From NCBI RefSeq assembly GCF_002968015.1, contig NZ_PUIP01000006.1, forward strand, positions 62,001 through 126,000: a stretch of DNA of 64,000 nucleotides, written 5' to 3'. Position numbers and translations under genes: made by a program. Position 1 is the first letter of the stretch; each line of letters begins with the position of its first letter. Below the pieces are notes generated by a model. That model was given only the letters and a program-made list of their open reading frames with translations. It was not told the DNA's origin and did no database searches. This document shows, piece by piece, positions 28,117-36,760 of the stretch. The stretch comes from Massilia phosphatilytica (GTDB lineage Bacteria > Pseudomonadota > Gammaproteobacteria > Burkholderiales > Burkholderiaceae_D).

Positions 28117-28589
28117 CGACCTCGCCCGCAATGCCGGTGCCCCCGAAGACGCGCCAGCGCGGCGTCGCAGCCATCGAGGCGGCCCTGATCGTGCCGATCT
28201 TCGTGGTTTTGCTCACAGTCCCGATCTATTTTGCACGGTGCTTCTGGCACTACACCGTAGCGCAGAAGGCGGCACAGGACGCGGCGCGCTATCTTTCGCA
28301 GGTATCGGCTGCGGAGATGAGAGCACCGGCGTTGGCGCAGGCTGCCGGCAACATTGCTTTGCAGATAGCGCAAAGGGAAATGGCGGAATTGGCGCCGGGT
28401 TCCACGATCGGTCTCCCCGTCGTCCAGTGCGACTATTTGCCGTGCGGCACCGTCATCGGCAGCCCTCCGGCCACCGTGCGTGTCTACATCACATTCAGCA
28501 TGTACGACGACATTCTTGGTGTAGTCGATGCAGGCAGGTTCGGCCTGATCGTCACCGCTGATATTTCCATGCGCTATGTCGGCAACTGA
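28113..28589 (+). CDS. TadE-family pseudopilin (first)
   Basis: A 158-residue protein with the TadE-like domain: QRGVAAIEAALIVPIFVVLL is a pseudopilin-like cleavage and helix region, Gly then Glu five residues later. YTVAQKAAQDAARYLS and a short C-terminal beta-rich domain follow. TadE/TadF minor pseudopilins are processed by the TadV prepilin peptidase and needed for Flp pilus assembly. Its ATG overlaps the TadG-like stop, indicating coupling. Two cysteines (CDYLPCG) near residue 110 may form a disulfide. Family membership is clear; which system it serves is not visible here. Confidence 0.85.
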   Translation: MTTSPAMPVPPKTRQRGVAAIEAALIVPIFVVLLTVPIYFARCFWHYTVAQKAAQDAARYLSQVSAAEMRAPALAQAAGNIALQIAQREMAELAPGSTIGLPVVQCDYLPCGTVIGSPPATVRVYITFSMYDDILGVVDAGRFGLIVTADISMRYVGN

Positions 28590-28605
28590 CCGGAGAATCA
28601 CCATA

Positions 28606-29193
28606 ATGGACCGATCGTTGCAACGTCACTTGGTACGTCCACCCACTTCCCAGAGCGGCACGGCTGCGGTCGAGTTCGCGATAGTTGCTCTCGTGTTTTT
28701 CATGCTTGTATTCGGCATCCTCGAAATCGCCCGCATCATGTATGTCTTCAATACCTTGCAGGAAGTCACACGACGGGCGGCGGCGGCCGCGGTCAACGTC
28801 TACCCGACCGATACTGCGGCACTGGCCGGCCTGAAACAGGACGCCGTGTTCCGGAATTCTCCAGGGGAACTGGCGCTGGCGCCGCCAATCAGCGACAGCT
28901 ACGTCCGCATCGAATACCTGGCGTATGATCTGTCCGTCATTCCAACAAGCTCCTTGCCAAGCTGTGCGGCCACCAACCAGCAAATCTGCATGGCGAACCC
29001 GCGCTCCGGAAGTTGCATCCATTTCGTGCAGGTCCAGGTCTGCGATCCGAGTAATACCAGCACCTGCGTCGCTGCGCAATCGCAGGCGATGTTCCCGCTA
29101 GTAAATTTGTCGGTACAGCTTCCGAGGGCACCGACGATTTCCCCGGTCGAAACCTTGGGCTACAAGCAGGGCGTATCGCCTTGCCCGCCGTGA
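28606..29193 (+). CDS. TadE-family pseudopilin (second)
   Basis: A 195-residue protein with QSGTAAVEFAIVALVFFMLV, the canonical TadE/F pseudopilin motif (Gly-x4-Glu-Phe), then NTLQEVTRRAAAAAV. The C-terminal domain contains six or more cysteines (SCAATNQQICM, GSCIHFVQVQVCD, TCVAAQ), suggesting disulfide stabilisation outside the membrane. GGAGA (28592-28596) gives good spacing to ATG 28606; an ATG at 28576 lies inside the previous gene. It ends the trio; a hairpin terminator follows 56 bp downstream. It is a paralogue of the preceding gene in fold only, with low visible sequence identity. Confidence 0.87.
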   Translation: MDRSLQRHLVRPPTSQSGTAAVEFAIVALVFFMLVFGILEIARIMYVFNTLQEVTRRAAAAAVNVYPTDTAALAGLKQDAVFRNSPGELALAPPISDSYVRIEYLAYDLSVIPTSSLPSCAATNQQICMANPRSGSCIHFVQVQVCDPSNTSTCVAAQSQAMFPLVNLSVQLPRAPTISPVETLGYKQGVSPCPP

Positions 29194-29248
29194 CGGATCG
29201 GTGATCTCTGCATGACGAACGGCTGCGATCGGACGGCAGAAACGAAAA

Positions 29249-29269
29249 AAGCCAGCTTATCGCTGGCTT
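29249..29269. terminator. Bidirectional terminator between the tad genes and tRNA-Val
   Basis: AAGCCAGC (29249-29256) and GCTGGCTT (29262-29269) form a perfect 8-bp stem with loop TTATC. On the minus strand a run of six Ts follows, ideal for ending the tRNA transcript. On the plus strand the tail is CTTACTG, weaker, but positioned to end the tad transcript. Confidence 0.7.
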
Positions 29270-29340
29270 CTTACTGTTCCGATTCCTCGAATTCCTCAAT
29301 CGCTGATGGAATCCAAGTTTCGAATCGAAATCCTGTATTC

Positions 29341-29415
29341 TGGTGGGCGGTGCAAGTTTCGAACTTGCGACCCCAGCAGTGTGAATGCTGTGCTCTACCC
29401 CTGAGCTAACCGCCC
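29341..29415 (-). tRNA. tRNA-Val (anticodon CAC)
   Basis: A complete 75-nt cloverleaf with encoded CCA. The acceptor stem is GGGCGGT/ACCGCCC. The D-arm reads GCTC...GAGC, the anticodon stem CAGCA/TGCTG has loop TTCACAC (anticodon CAC at plus positions 29381-29383), and the T-arm GCAAG/CTTGC has loop TTCGAAA. It decodes GUG. It stands alone, downstream of dnaQ on the same strand, with a terminator about 70 bp beyond its 3' end. No duplicated 3' end indicating an integrated element was seen. Confidence 0.97.
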
Positions 29416-29485
29416 TACTTTTTACTGCTTTGCTGCGATTGCGTCGCTGCAATGACGAGCATTATAGGGGGGGTTTTGCGTTTTG

Positions 29486-30193
29486 TCACCCCTGCGGAGA
29501 ATATTTTCTCCAAACACATTCTCCCTTCACGCCTTTGTCGAGTGCGGCCAGGACATTCTCGTGCTCGGCGAGCTCGTCGGCCGCGGCCGGCAGCACGAGG
29601 ATATCGCCCAGCGGACCGGCTTCCAGCACGATGCCGCCGCCGCTCGCCTCGACCTCGACATCCATCGACAACGTGTTCTGGCCACGCGTCATCGCCAGGT
29701 AGACGTCGGCCAGCAGCTCCGAGTCCAGCAGTGCGCCGTGCAGCTTGCGGTGCGCGTTCGAAATGCCGTAGCGGTCGCACAGCGCGTCCAGCGAGTTGCG
29801 CTTGCCCGGGTGCAGTTCCTTCGCGTGCACGAGCGTGTCGATCACGTTCGAGCAGTGTTCGACGAACGGCGGCAGGCCCAGGCGCTCGAATTCGTGATTC
29901 AGGAACGCGAGGTCGAACGGCGCGTTGTGGATGATGATCTCGGCGCCCTGCACGAATTCGCGCAGTTCGTCGGCGATCTCGTGGAACTTCGGCTTATCGC
30001 TGAGGAACTCGGTGGTGAGGCCGTGGACCGCCAGCGCCGCTTCGTCCGAGTCGCGCTCGGGGTTAATGTACCGGTGGAAGTTATTGCCGGTCAGCTTGCG
30101 GTTGAAGATCTCGACGCAGCCGACCTCGATGATGCGGTCGCCGGTGCGCGGATTCAGGCCTGTGGTTTCGGTATCGAGGACGATTTGGCGCAT
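29486..30193 (-). CDS. dnaQ: DNA polymerase III epsilon subunit (3'-5' proofreading exonuclease)
   Basis: A 235-residue proofreading exonuclease of the replicative polymerase. The DEDDh residues are present: D7 and E9 (VLDTETTGL), D94 (NAPFDLAFL), H152 and D157 (LHGALLDSELL). The length matches the family. The C-terminal tail after about residue 175 holds the polymerase alpha-binding region. It follows rnhA on the same strand with a 61-bp gap, the conserved arrangement seen in many proteobacteria where the two genes are neighbours. Confidence 0.97.
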   Translation of the reverse strand: MRQIVLDTETTGLNPRTGDRIIEVGCVEIFNRKLTGNNFHRYINPERDSDEAALAVHGLTTEFLSDKPKFHEIADELREFVQGAEIIIHNAPFDLAFLNHEFERLGLPPFVEHCSNVIDTLVHAKELHPGKRNSLDALCDRYGISNAHRKLHGALLDSELLADVYLAMTRGQNTLSMDVEVEASGGGIVLEAGPLGDILVLPAAADELAEHENVLAALDKGVKGECVWRKYSPQG

Positions 30194-30254
30194 GCGCGGG
30201 TTGACTCAAAAAAGCGTGGAAAGAACCGGTAAGTATAACAAAATCAGCGCAAAA

Positions 30255-30695
30255 TCAGCGCTTTACCGACGCCGCACCCATGTTCGCGAGGGCGTCCGCG
30301 CGCTCGTTGCCGGGGTGGCCGTTGTGGCCGCGCACCCAGCGCCATTCGACGGCGTGCTGCTGCTGGGCCGCGTCCAGCGCCTTCCACAGGTCGTCGTTCT
30401 TGACGGGTTCCTTCGTCGACGTCTTCCAGCCGCGCGCCTTCCAGCCGTGGATCCATTCCGAGATCCCCTTTTGCACGTACTGACTGTCCGTGTGCAGGAC
30501 GATCTGGCACGGGCGGTTGAGGACGGTGAGCGCCTCGATCACGGCCCGCAATTCCATGCGGTTGTTGGTCGTGTTCGGCTCGCCGCCGAAGATTTCCTTT
30601 TCATGGCCGCCATCGGCCACCAGCAGCGCGCCCCAGCCGCCGGTGCCCGGATTTCCCTTGCAGGCGCCGTCGGTAAAAATCTCAACTTTGGTCAT
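30255..30695 (-). CDS. rnhA: Ribonuclease HI
   Basis: A 146-residue RNase HI that degrades RNA in RNA-DNA hybrids. The metal-binding tetrad is intact: D9 ([11 protein letters not shown]), E48 (NNRMELRAV), D70 (LHTDSQYV) and D134 (NERADALA), with catalytic H124 (RGHNGHPGN). The basic handle region (GWKARGWKT) typical of the E. coli-type enzyme is also present. It lies between the methyltransferase gene (24 bp upstream) and dnaQ. Confidence 0.97.
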   Translation of the reverse strand: MTKVEIFTDGACKGNPGTGGWGALLVADGGHEKEIFGGEPNTTNNRMELRAVIEALTVLNRPCQIVLHTDSQYVQKGISEWIHGWKARGWKTSTKEPVKNDDLWKALDAAQQQHAVEWRWVRGHNGHPGNERADALANMGAASVKR

Positions 30696-30719
30696 GCTGC
30701 GCTTTCTTTCTTATGTGAC

Positions 30720-31505
30720 TTACTTGTGATGCTCGTTGCGGTTCGTCGCCGGCACCGCCTGCGGCGCCTTGGCGGTCTTCTTGTTCCAGGCCGGCCCGAT
30801 GATATGCATGCCCTTCACGCGCTTGATCGCGTGGACCATGTACACGGCGCCGAGATAAGGCCACCAGCGCCGCCCCGCTCCTTCGACGAAGGCGAAGCGG
30901 TTGAGCCATTGCGCGGTCCGGAACGGCGGCGCGTAGCAGCCGAAGTGGCTGCGCGTCACGCCGAGATTCAACAATTTTAACCAGTCTTTGAGGCGGGGCA
31001 TAGAGATGAACTCCCCCGCCGCCGGCAGGTAGTCGCTGCTCGTGATGCGGCCCATCCCCTGGCGCACGCCCCACAGGCTGGCCGGATTGAAGCCGCAGAT
31101 GATCACCTGTCCCTCCGGGATGAGGACGCGCTCGACTTCGCGCAGCACCTGGTGGGGCTCGGCCGCGAATTCGAGCACGTGCGGCAACACGACGAGGTCC
31201 AGGCTCTGCGACGCGAACGGCAGATCGGCGAAGTCCAGCGCCACCGCGATCTGCTTGCCGGTGGTGGCATACGCCAGTTCGTTCGCCGTCGACGTGCGCG
31301 TGGCCGCCTGCCATTTGTTGGGCATGCGATTGGCGGCCAGCGCGTCGATCTGCGGTACGCCGATCTGGACCGCGTTGAAGCCGAAAATATCGACCGTCAA
31401 CTCGTCCAGGCACGCCTGTTCCCAGGCGCGCACGTACGCGCCCGCCGGCGATTGCAGCCAGCGGTCGAGCGCTATAATGGATTTTTCGGATGCCGCGCTG
31501 TCCAT
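30720..31505 (-). CDS. Class I SAM-dependent methyltransferase (YafS-like)
   Basis: A 261-residue protein of the methyltransferase type found between gloB and rnhA in many proteobacteria (E. coli YafS position). A methyltransferase-11 core is seen: [21 protein letters not shown] and [21 protein letters not shown], with the acidic post-I region reduced. The usual glycine-rich GxGxG motif I is not obvious; instead [12 protein letters not shown] occupies that position. The start is ATG 31505 with AAGG six bases upstream; a TTG two codons earlier is less likely. Only 23 bp separate it from divergent gloB. The substrate is unknown. Confidence 0.85.
   Translation of the reverse strand: MDSAASEKSIIALDRWLQSPAGAYVRAWEQACLDELTVDIFGFNAVQIGVPQIDALAANRMPNKWQAATRTSTANELAYATTGKQIAVALDFADLPFASQSLDLVVLPHVLEFAAEPHQVLREVERVLIPEGQVIICGFNPASLWGVRQGMGRITSSDYLPAAGEFISMPRLKDWLKLLNLGVTRSHFGCYAPPFRTAQWLNRFAFVEGAGRRWWPYLGAVYMVHAIKRVKGMHIIGPAWNKKTAKAPQAVPATNRNEHHK
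31452..31478 (+). promoter_or_regulatory. Candidate gloB promoter inside the methyltransferase gene
   Basis: TTGCAG (31452-31457) and the perfect -10 TATAAT (31473-31478) are spaced 15 bp, giving a start site near 31485 and a 44-nt leader. The two divergent genes are only 23 bp apart, so the promoter must lie within the opposing coding sequence, as seen here. Confidence 0.45.
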
Positions 31506-31528
31506 GCCCAACCTTTATCGATACCCAT

Positions 31529-32326
31529 ATGATTCCTGTGCCCACTGAGCTTGCTGTCCTGACGGTGCCCGCGTTCAAGGATAACTATCTTTGGATCATC
31601 CATGACGGCATGCATGCGGCGGTGGTCGACCCGGGCGACGCCGAACCGATCCTCGCGGCCCTTCAGGCGAATGGTCTCGCCCTGACTGCCATTCTACTCA
31701 CCCATCACCATGCTGACCACATCGGCGGCGTGACGCGCCTGCTCGAACACAGCAACGTGCCCGTATTCGGTCCGCGCAACGATGGCATCGCCGTCGTCAA
31801 CCATCCGCTGGGCGAAGGCGATCGCGTCAAGGTACCGGGACTGACCATGGAACTCGCCGTGCTGGACGTCCCCGGCCACACGAAGGGCCATATCGCCTAC
31901 GTGCGCGAGGACGCGGGCGCGCACTGGCTGTTCTGCGGCGACACGCTGTTCGGTGGTGGCTGCGGCCGTTTGTTCGAAGGGACGCCGGCGCAGATGATGG
32001 GCTCGCTCGCGAAGCTGGCCACCCTCCCCGACGATACGCTGGTCTATTGCGCCCACGAATATACGCTGTCGAATCTGCGCTTCGCCGAAGCGCTGGAACC
32101 GGGCAACCGTGCGCTGCAGCTGCGCATCGCGCACGACAGCCAGCTGCGCGGCACGCACCTGCCCACGATCCCGTCGACGATCGCCATCGAGAAGGCGACG
32201 AATCCGTTCCTGCGCACGCGCGAGCCCGTCATCATCGGCAGCCTCACGGCAGCAGGACGCCTGGCGCCTGGCGCCGATCCGGTGACGGTGTTCGCGGCAC
32301 TGCGGGAGTGGAAGAACGTGTTTTGA
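31529..32326 (+). CDS. gloB: Hydroxyacylglutathione hydrolase (glyoxalase II)
   Basis: A 265-residue metallo-beta-lactamase-fold thiolesterase that hydrolyses S-lactoylglutathione to D-lactate and glutathione. The binuclear metal motif THHHADH occupies residues 58-64, followed by [30 protein letters not shown] and the glutathione-site helix [13 protein letters not shown]. The start ATG 31529 gives the normal N-terminus ([12 protein letters not shown]); an in-frame start 13 codons earlier overlaps the divergent gene. It is divergent from the methyltransferase gene, the standard neighbourhood. Confidence 0.97.
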   Translation: MIPVPTELAVLTVPAFKDNYLWIIHDGMHAAVVDPGDAEPILAALQANGLALTAILLTHHHADHIGGVTRLLEHSNVPVFGPRNDGIAVVNHPLGEGDRVKVPGLTMELAVLDVPGHTKGHIAYVREDAGAHWLFCGDTLFGGGCGRLFEGTPAQMMGSLAKLATLPDDTLVYCAHEYTLSNLRFAEALEPGNRALQLRIAHDSQLRGTHLPTIPSTIAIEKATNPFLRTREPVIIGSLTAAGRLAPGADPVTVFAALREWKNVF

Positions 32327-32397
32327 GCGCGCTGTGAGCTGCGCGCCGGAGTGACGACGCAACCGCCAGGGCTGGCGGTCGCGTGTAAGGGAGAGAC

Positions 32398-33987
32398 TCA
32401 GATTTCTTCGTAAAGCGGCAGCGTCAGGAACTCGGCGAACTCTTCCGACGTCGACATCTGTTCGAAGATCTGCGCGGCGCGTTCATACGTCGGGCTGTCG
32501 CCGTTCGGCGCGGCCGCCTTTGCGTTGGCCAGTTCCTCTGGGATCATCGCGCGGACCATCTCGGCCGTGACCTTGCGGCCATCTTCCAGCACGCCCTTCG
32601 GCGAACGGATCCACTGCCACACCTGCGAACGGCTGATCTCGGCGGTGGCCGCGTCTTCCATCAGGTTGTGGATCGGCACGCAGCCGTTACCGGCCAGCCA
32701 GGCGCCCAGGTAGTGAATGCCGACGTTGATGTTGTAGCGCAGGCCCGCTTCCGTGATCGGGGCCTCCGGACGGAAGTCCAGCAGGTCCTTGGCCGTCACT
32801 TCGACATCCGGACGCTGCTTGTCGATCTGGTTCGGACGGTCGCCCAGCACCTTCTTGAACTCGGTCATCGCCAGGTCGACGAGGCCCGGGTGCGCGACCC
32901 AGCCGCCGTCGTAGCCGTCGGTCGCGTCGCGTGCCTTGTCGTTGCGCACGCCGCCCATCGCCACTTCGTTCTTTTCCGGATCGTTCTTGATCGGGATCAG
33001 AGCCGCCATGCCGCCGATCGCCGGGGCGTTACGCTTGTGGCAGGTCTTCAGCAGCAGCAGCGCGTAGGCACGCATGAACGGCGCCGTCATCGTGACCTTC
33101 GGACGATCGGCCAGGCAGAAGTCCTTGTCCAGCTTGAACTTCTTGATGCACGAGAAGATGTAGTCCCAGCGGCCCGCGTTCAGGCCGGCGCTGTGCTCGC
33201 GCAGTTCGTACAGGATCTCGTCCATCTCGAACGCGGCGACGATCGTCTCGATCAGCACGGTTGCCTTGATCGTGCCCTGCGGCAGGCCCAGTTCGTTCTG
33301 GGTCATGACGAAGATGTCGTTCCACAGGCGAGCTTCCAGGTGCGATTCCATCTTCGGCAGATAGAAGTACGGACCGGCGCCGCGGGCCAGTTGTTCCTTG
33401 GCGTTGTGGACCATGAACAGGGCGAAGTCGAAGATGCCGCCCGAGATGCGCTTGCCGTCGACGAGGACGTGCTTTTCGTCCAGGTGCCAGCCGCGCGAAC
33501 GGACGACCAGCGTCGCGACTTTGTCGTTCAACTTGTATTGCTTGCCGTTCTGTTCCAGCGAGATCGTTTTACGCACGGCGTCGCGCATATTGATCTGGCC
33601 AGTGATCTGGTTGTCCCAGTTCGGGGTATTCGAATCTTCGAAGTCGGTCATGTAGCTGTCCGCACCCGAGTTCAGCGCGTTGATGACCATCTTGCGCTCG
33701 ACCGGGCCCGTGATTTCCACGCGGCGGCATTCCAGCGCCTTCGGGATCGGGGCGATCTTCCAGTCGCCATTGCGGATGTGCGCCGTTTCGGGCAGGAAGT
33801 CCGGGCGCTCGCCGGCGTCCAGGCGCTTGGCGCGCTCCACGCGGGCGGCCAGCAATTGCTGGCGACGCGGTTCGAATTCGCGGCTCAGTTTCGCTACCAG
33901 CGCGAGCGCTTCCGGGGTCAGGATCTGTTCATAGCCGGGCTTGATCTCGGCCCGGATTTCCATTCCGGCTGGGGTGGCGATGGTCAT
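32398..33987 (-). CDS. aceB: Malate synthase A
   Basis: A 529-residue glyoxylate-shunt enzyme condensing glyoxylate and acetyl-CoA to malate. Signatures are [32 protein letters not shown] (glyoxylate-binding Arg), [15 protein letters not shown] with Ala in place of the commoner Cys, and the catalytic-base region [24 protein letters not shown] precedes ATG 33987; a start 27 codons upstream would add non-homologous residues. It is transcribed divergently from a LysR-type regulator gene 171 bp away, which may control it. No isocitrate lyase gene is adjacent. Confidence 0.97.
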   Translation of the reverse strand: MTIATPAGMEIRAEIKPGYEQILTPEALALVAKLSREFEPRRQQLLAARVERAKRLDAGERPDFLPETAHIRNGDWKIAPIPKALECRRVEITGPVERKMVINALNSGADSYMTDFEDSNTPNWDNQITGQINMRDAVRKTISLEQNGKQYKLNDKVATLVVRSRGWHLDEKHVLVDGKRISGGIFDFALFMVHNAKEQLARGAGPYFYLPKMESHLEARLWNDIFVMTQNELGLPQGTIKATVLIETIVAAFEMDEILYELREHSAGLNAGRWDYIFSCIKKFKLDKDFCLADRPKVTMTAPFMRAYALLLLKTCHKRNAPAIGGMAALIPIKNDPEKNEVAMGGVRNDKARDATDGYDGGWVAHPGLVDLAMTEFKKVLGDRPNQIDKQRPDVEVTAKDLLDFRPEAPITEAGLRYNINVGIHYLGAWLAGNGCVPIHNLMEDAATAEISRSQVWQWIRSPKGVLEDGRKVTAEMVRAMIPEELANAKAAAPNGDSPTYERAAQIFEQMSTSEEFAEFLTLPLYEEI

Positions 33988-34158
33988 TGCGTTCTCCTGT
34001 TCTAGTATGAAATTTGGCTCACGCCGCGGCTTTGGCACAAGCCGGCTTGGCGTTTGATATTGCTTCAAGTATATTCACTATTACTCGCCTAAACGAGACA
34101 AAAAATACATTCATTTGTGCGCTTTTGTCACAGATGACGAACAGAATCGAGGCTTCTC

Positions 34159-35067
34159 TTGGACCACTTCCGTCAGATCTCCACCTTCGTCGAAGTCATT
34201 GCCCGCGGCAGCTTGTCGGCGGCCGCGCGCGCGGAAGGGATCGCGCCGGCCATGATCGGCCGGCGCCTGGACGCGCTCGAGGCGCGGCTGGGCGTGAAGC
34301 TCCTACAGCGTACCACGCGCAAGCTGGCGTTGACGGACGAAGGCGCCGTGTTCCTTGAGGATTGCCAGCGGATCCTTGCAGAACTGGAAGAAGCGGAAGC
34401 GGCCGTATCCGAGCGCAGCGCGCGCGCGACGGGGCACCTCGTCGTCTCCGCCCCGGCCGGGTTCGGCCGCCAGCACGTGGCGCCGCTCGTCCCGTCCTTC
34501 CTGGCCGAGCACCGCGAAGTGAGCGTGAACCTGAACCTCTCCGACCGCGTCGTCGACGTCATCGGCGAAGGTGTCGACATCGCGATCCGCATCGCGAGCC
34601 TCACGGACTCGAACCTTGTCGGCGTGAAGCTGGCGGACAACCACCGCGTCGTCGTCGCCACGCCGGCCTATCTGAAGCGCTACGGCACGCCGCAGACGCT
34701 CGACGACCTCTCCAAACACAATTGTCTGGCGATCAGCAGCCAGGGCAGCCAGCGTGGCTGGACGTTCCGCGACCACGGCAAGATCGTCACGATGAAGGTG
34801 AGCGGCAACATGGTGTGCAACGACGGCGCCGTGCTGCACGACTGGGCGATGGCCGGGCGCGGCCTGGCCTGGCGGTCGATGTGGGAAGTGAGTTCGGAAA
34901 TCGAAGGGGGCCTGCTGGTTCCCGTGCTGGAACAGTTCGCGGCACCGGGGAACGATATCTATGCCGTATTCGCGCAGCGCCGCCACCTGCCGCTGCGCAT
35001 CCGCGTCTTCGTGGATTTCCTGCGCCATGCGTATTCTCAGCCGGACTACTGGCGCCAACCGGGATGA
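34159..35067 (+). CDS. LysR-family transcriptional regulator divergent from aceB
   Basis: A 302-residue LysR-type regulator of the large CrgA/DsdC-like subgroup. The N-terminal helix-turn-helix reads FVEVIARGSLSAAARAEGIA then MIGRRLDALEARLGVKLLQR. The effector domain has GHLVVSAPAGFGRQHVAPL, VDIAIRIASL and MAGRGLAWRSMWEV. Translation begins at TTG 34159 with GAGG at 34149-34152. Its divergence from malate synthase suggests autoregulation and control of acetate or glyoxylate metabolism, an inference. A hairpin terminator lies 27 bp after the stop. Confidence 0.93.
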   Translation: MDHFRQISTFVEVIARGSLSAAARAEGIAPAMIGRRLDALEARLGVKLLQRTTRKLALTDEGAVFLEDCQRILAELEEAEAAVSERSARATGHLVVSAPAGFGRQHVAPLVPSFLAEHREVSVNLNLSDRVVDVIGEGVDIAIRIASLTDSNLVGVKLADNHRVVVATPAYLKRYGTPQTLDDLSKHNCLAISSQGSQRGWTFRDHGKIVTMKVSGNMVCNDGAVLHDWAMAGRGLAWRSMWEVSSEIEGGLLVPVLEQFAAPGNDIYAVFAQRRHLPLRIRVFVDFLRHAYSQPDYWRQPG

Positions 35068-35093
35068 CCCGGCCATGAAACGGTTGGGCAAAA

Positions 35094-35122
35094 AAAAATC
35101 CCCGGAGATTCCGAGGATTTTT
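35094..35122. terminator. Bidirectional terminator between lysR and csp genes
   Basis: AAAAATCCCCGGA (35094-35106) pairs with TCCGAGGATTTTT (35110-35122) with one mismatch and a 3-nt loop. A-rich and T-rich flanks give poly-U tails on both strands, serving the converging lysR (ends 35067) and cold-shock (ends 35141) transcripts. Confidence 0.8.
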
Positions 35123-35140
35123 TGTCAGACATTCAGCAGA

Positions 35141-35344
35141 TTACAGCGGCTGGATGTTCGATGCTTGTTTGCCTTTCGGACCGGAGGTCACGTCGAACGA
35201 GACGCGCTGGTTCTCCTGCAGGGACTTGAAGCCCTGGCTCTGAATCGCCGAGAAGTGAGCGAACAGATCTTCGCCGCCTTCGTCCGGGGTGATGAACCCG
35301 AAGCCTTTGGAGTCATTGAACCATTTAACGATGCCAGTTGCCAT
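35141..35344 (-). CDS. Cold-shock protein, CspA family
   Basis: A 67-residue OB-fold nucleic-acid chaperone. RNP1 (KGFGFITPD) and RNP2 (DLFAHFSAI) motifs are intact, as is the [14 protein letters not shown] start shared by the family. It binds single-stranded RNA/DNA and melts secondary structure. A consensus -10 lies about 115 bp upstream, giving the long 5' leader typical of cspA-type genes. The start ATG at 35342-35344 is preceded by an AT-rich stretch (GGAAATTGTA on the minus strand). Confidence 0.96.
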   Translation of the reverse strand: MATGIVKWFNDSKGFGFITPDEGGEDLFAHFSAIQSQGFKSLQENQRVSFDVTSGPKGKQASNIQPL

Positions 35345-35456
35345 TACAATTTCCTATTTCAGTTGAAGTGGACCGAAGTCCGTTTACGATCGTTTGAAGA
35401 AGCAAGAAACAAATGACAGACTAACTGCACTGCTACCGCGAATCCAACGATCCCTA

Positions 35457-35462
35457 ATTATA
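35457..35462 (-). promoter_or_regulatory. -10 element and long leader of the cold-shock gene
   Basis: On the minus strand this reads TATAAT, with a putative start near 35450 and a leader of about 106 nt to the ATG at 35344. Long structured leaders control cspA translation in known systems. The -35 is weak. The remaining gap to 35641 holds no credible gene. Confidence 0.5.
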
Positions 35463-35641
35463 CCGAATAAACCCACATGTACACGGTTTTCGCAAAATAA
35501 AACCGGGATTCCGTAACGATTCCTGAAACCAACCTTTTTACGGATCCCATTTGCGTCGGCAGTACGCAAAATATAGGGCATGGAAGCATATAAAGTTTGT
35601 CCTAAATCAAACGATTTCGGGACAGGTGCTTTGCAGTACCG

Positions 35642-36016
35642 CTAAACGGCGGAATCGTCGTTCGGGTAAGCGGCCTTGGGATCGATACTGCCCCAGGCGA
35701 TGAACACGTCCAGCTCGGACATCCACGCTTCCCACTCCTCCGGGGCGACGGCGTCGAACGTCGTCAGCACGCGCAGGCGCTGTTCCAGCATGCGCGCCTG
35801 CTGCCCGAGGACGCGGAAACCGAACGTGGCGGACGATCCGGCCAGCGTGTGCAGCACCGCATGCATCTGCTCGATCAGCGCGGCGGGCGGCCGTTTCGGG
35901 TCGAAGGCGTTGCGCGCGGCCGACAAGCGCCCGAGCGTCTGCGGCAGGCTCGCCGCGAATTTATCGTTCAGCTCCGCGAGGCGGGAGAAGAATTCGGCAT
36001 CCGCAGTCGAGCTCAT
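35642..36016 (-). CDS. Orphan histidine phosphotransfer (Hpt) domain protein
   Basis: A 124-residue stand-alone Hpt protein. H56 in [17 protein letters not shown] is the phospho-accepting histidine with the canonical HxLxGSSxxxG neighbourhood; the rest predicts a four-helix bundle (for example [15 protein letters not shown]). Such proteins shuttle phosphoryl groups between a hybrid kinase and a response regulator. Its ATG overlaps the upp stop codon (ATGA), so it is translationally coupled to uracil phosphoribosyltransferase, an unexpected partner. No histidine kinase is in the window. The partner kinase and regulator are unknown; the response regulator at 43381 is the only receiver nearby. 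Confidence 0.87.
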   Translation of the reverse strand: MSSTADAEFFSRLAELNDKFAASLPQTLGRLSAARNAFDPKRPPAALIEQMHAVLHTLAGSSATFGFRVLGQQARMLEQRLRVLTTFDAVAPEEWEAWMSELDVFIAWGSIDPKAAYPNDDSAV

Positions 36017-36663
36017 TTCGTACCAAAGATACGGTCACCGGCATCGCCCAGGCCCGGCACGATGTAAGCGTGGTCGTTCAGCTTGCTGTCGAGCGAGGCC
36101 ACGTACAGCTTCACGTCCGGATGGGCCTTGTGGAACACTTCCACGCCTTCCGGTGCCGCGACGAGCGCCAGGAAAATGATCTGGTCGTCCGGCACGCCGC
36201 GCTTCTTCAGCACGTCGACGGCGTACACGGCCGAATTGCCCGTCGCGACCATCGGATCGCACAGGATGAACGTTCGCTCCGTCGTGTCCGGCAAGCGCAC
36301 GAGGTATTCGACGGGCAGGTGCGTGTCCGGGTCGCGGAACACGCCGATGTGGCCGACCCTGGCCGACGGCACCAGTTCCAGCAGGCCGTCGCTCATGCCG
36401 ACGCCGGCACGCAGGATCGGCACGATGGCCAGTTTCTTGCCCGCGATGACGGGGGCATCGATCGTCATCAGCGGCGTGTCGATCTGGCGCGTCGTCAGCG
36501 GCAGGTCGCGCGTGATCTCGTAACCCATCAGCAAGGTGATCTCCCGCAGCAGTTCGCGGAACGTGCGCGTGGACGTGCCGCGGTCGCGCATGTGCGACAG
36601 CTTATGCTGGATCAGGGGATGGTTCAGGATGAACAGGTTCGGAAAGCGCGGGTCTTGTTTCAT
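36013..36663 (-). CDS. upp: Uracil phosphoribosyltransferase
   Basis: A 216-residue pyrimidine-salvage enzyme that makes UMP from uracil and PRPP. The PRPP loop is [14 protein letters not shown]; other motifs are [27 protein letters not shown] and the uracil-binding C-terminus [17 protein letters not shown]. The length is normal. The start at 36663 gives the standard [12 protein letters not shown]-terminus; the open frame upstream reads antisense to nothing known. It overlaps the downstream Hpt gene by 4 bp. Confidence 0.97.
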   Translation of the reverse strand: MKQDPRFPNLFILNHPLIQHKLSHMRDRGTSTRTFRELLREITLLMGYEITRDLPLTTRQIDTPLMTIDAPVIAGKKLAIVPILRAGVGMSDGLLELVPSARVGHIGVFRDPDTHLPVEYLVRLPDTTERTFILCDPMVATGNSAVYAVDVLKKRGVPDDQIIFLALVAAPEGVEVFHKAHPDVKLYVASLDSKLNDHAYIVPGLGDAGDRIFGTK

Positions 36664-36760
36664 TGTTGAATTCAATACGGTGGCCGGCGCTTGTGGCAGC
36701 GGCGTGGTTATTCGTGAATGGCAAGCATTATCCCAGTTTGTCCCGAATTTTGTCGAAGTT

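Noticed and set aside
29341..29415. tRNA-Val as a possible integration site for the tad genes
   Set aside because: No direct repeat of the tRNA 3' end, no integrase and no mobile genes were seen nearby.
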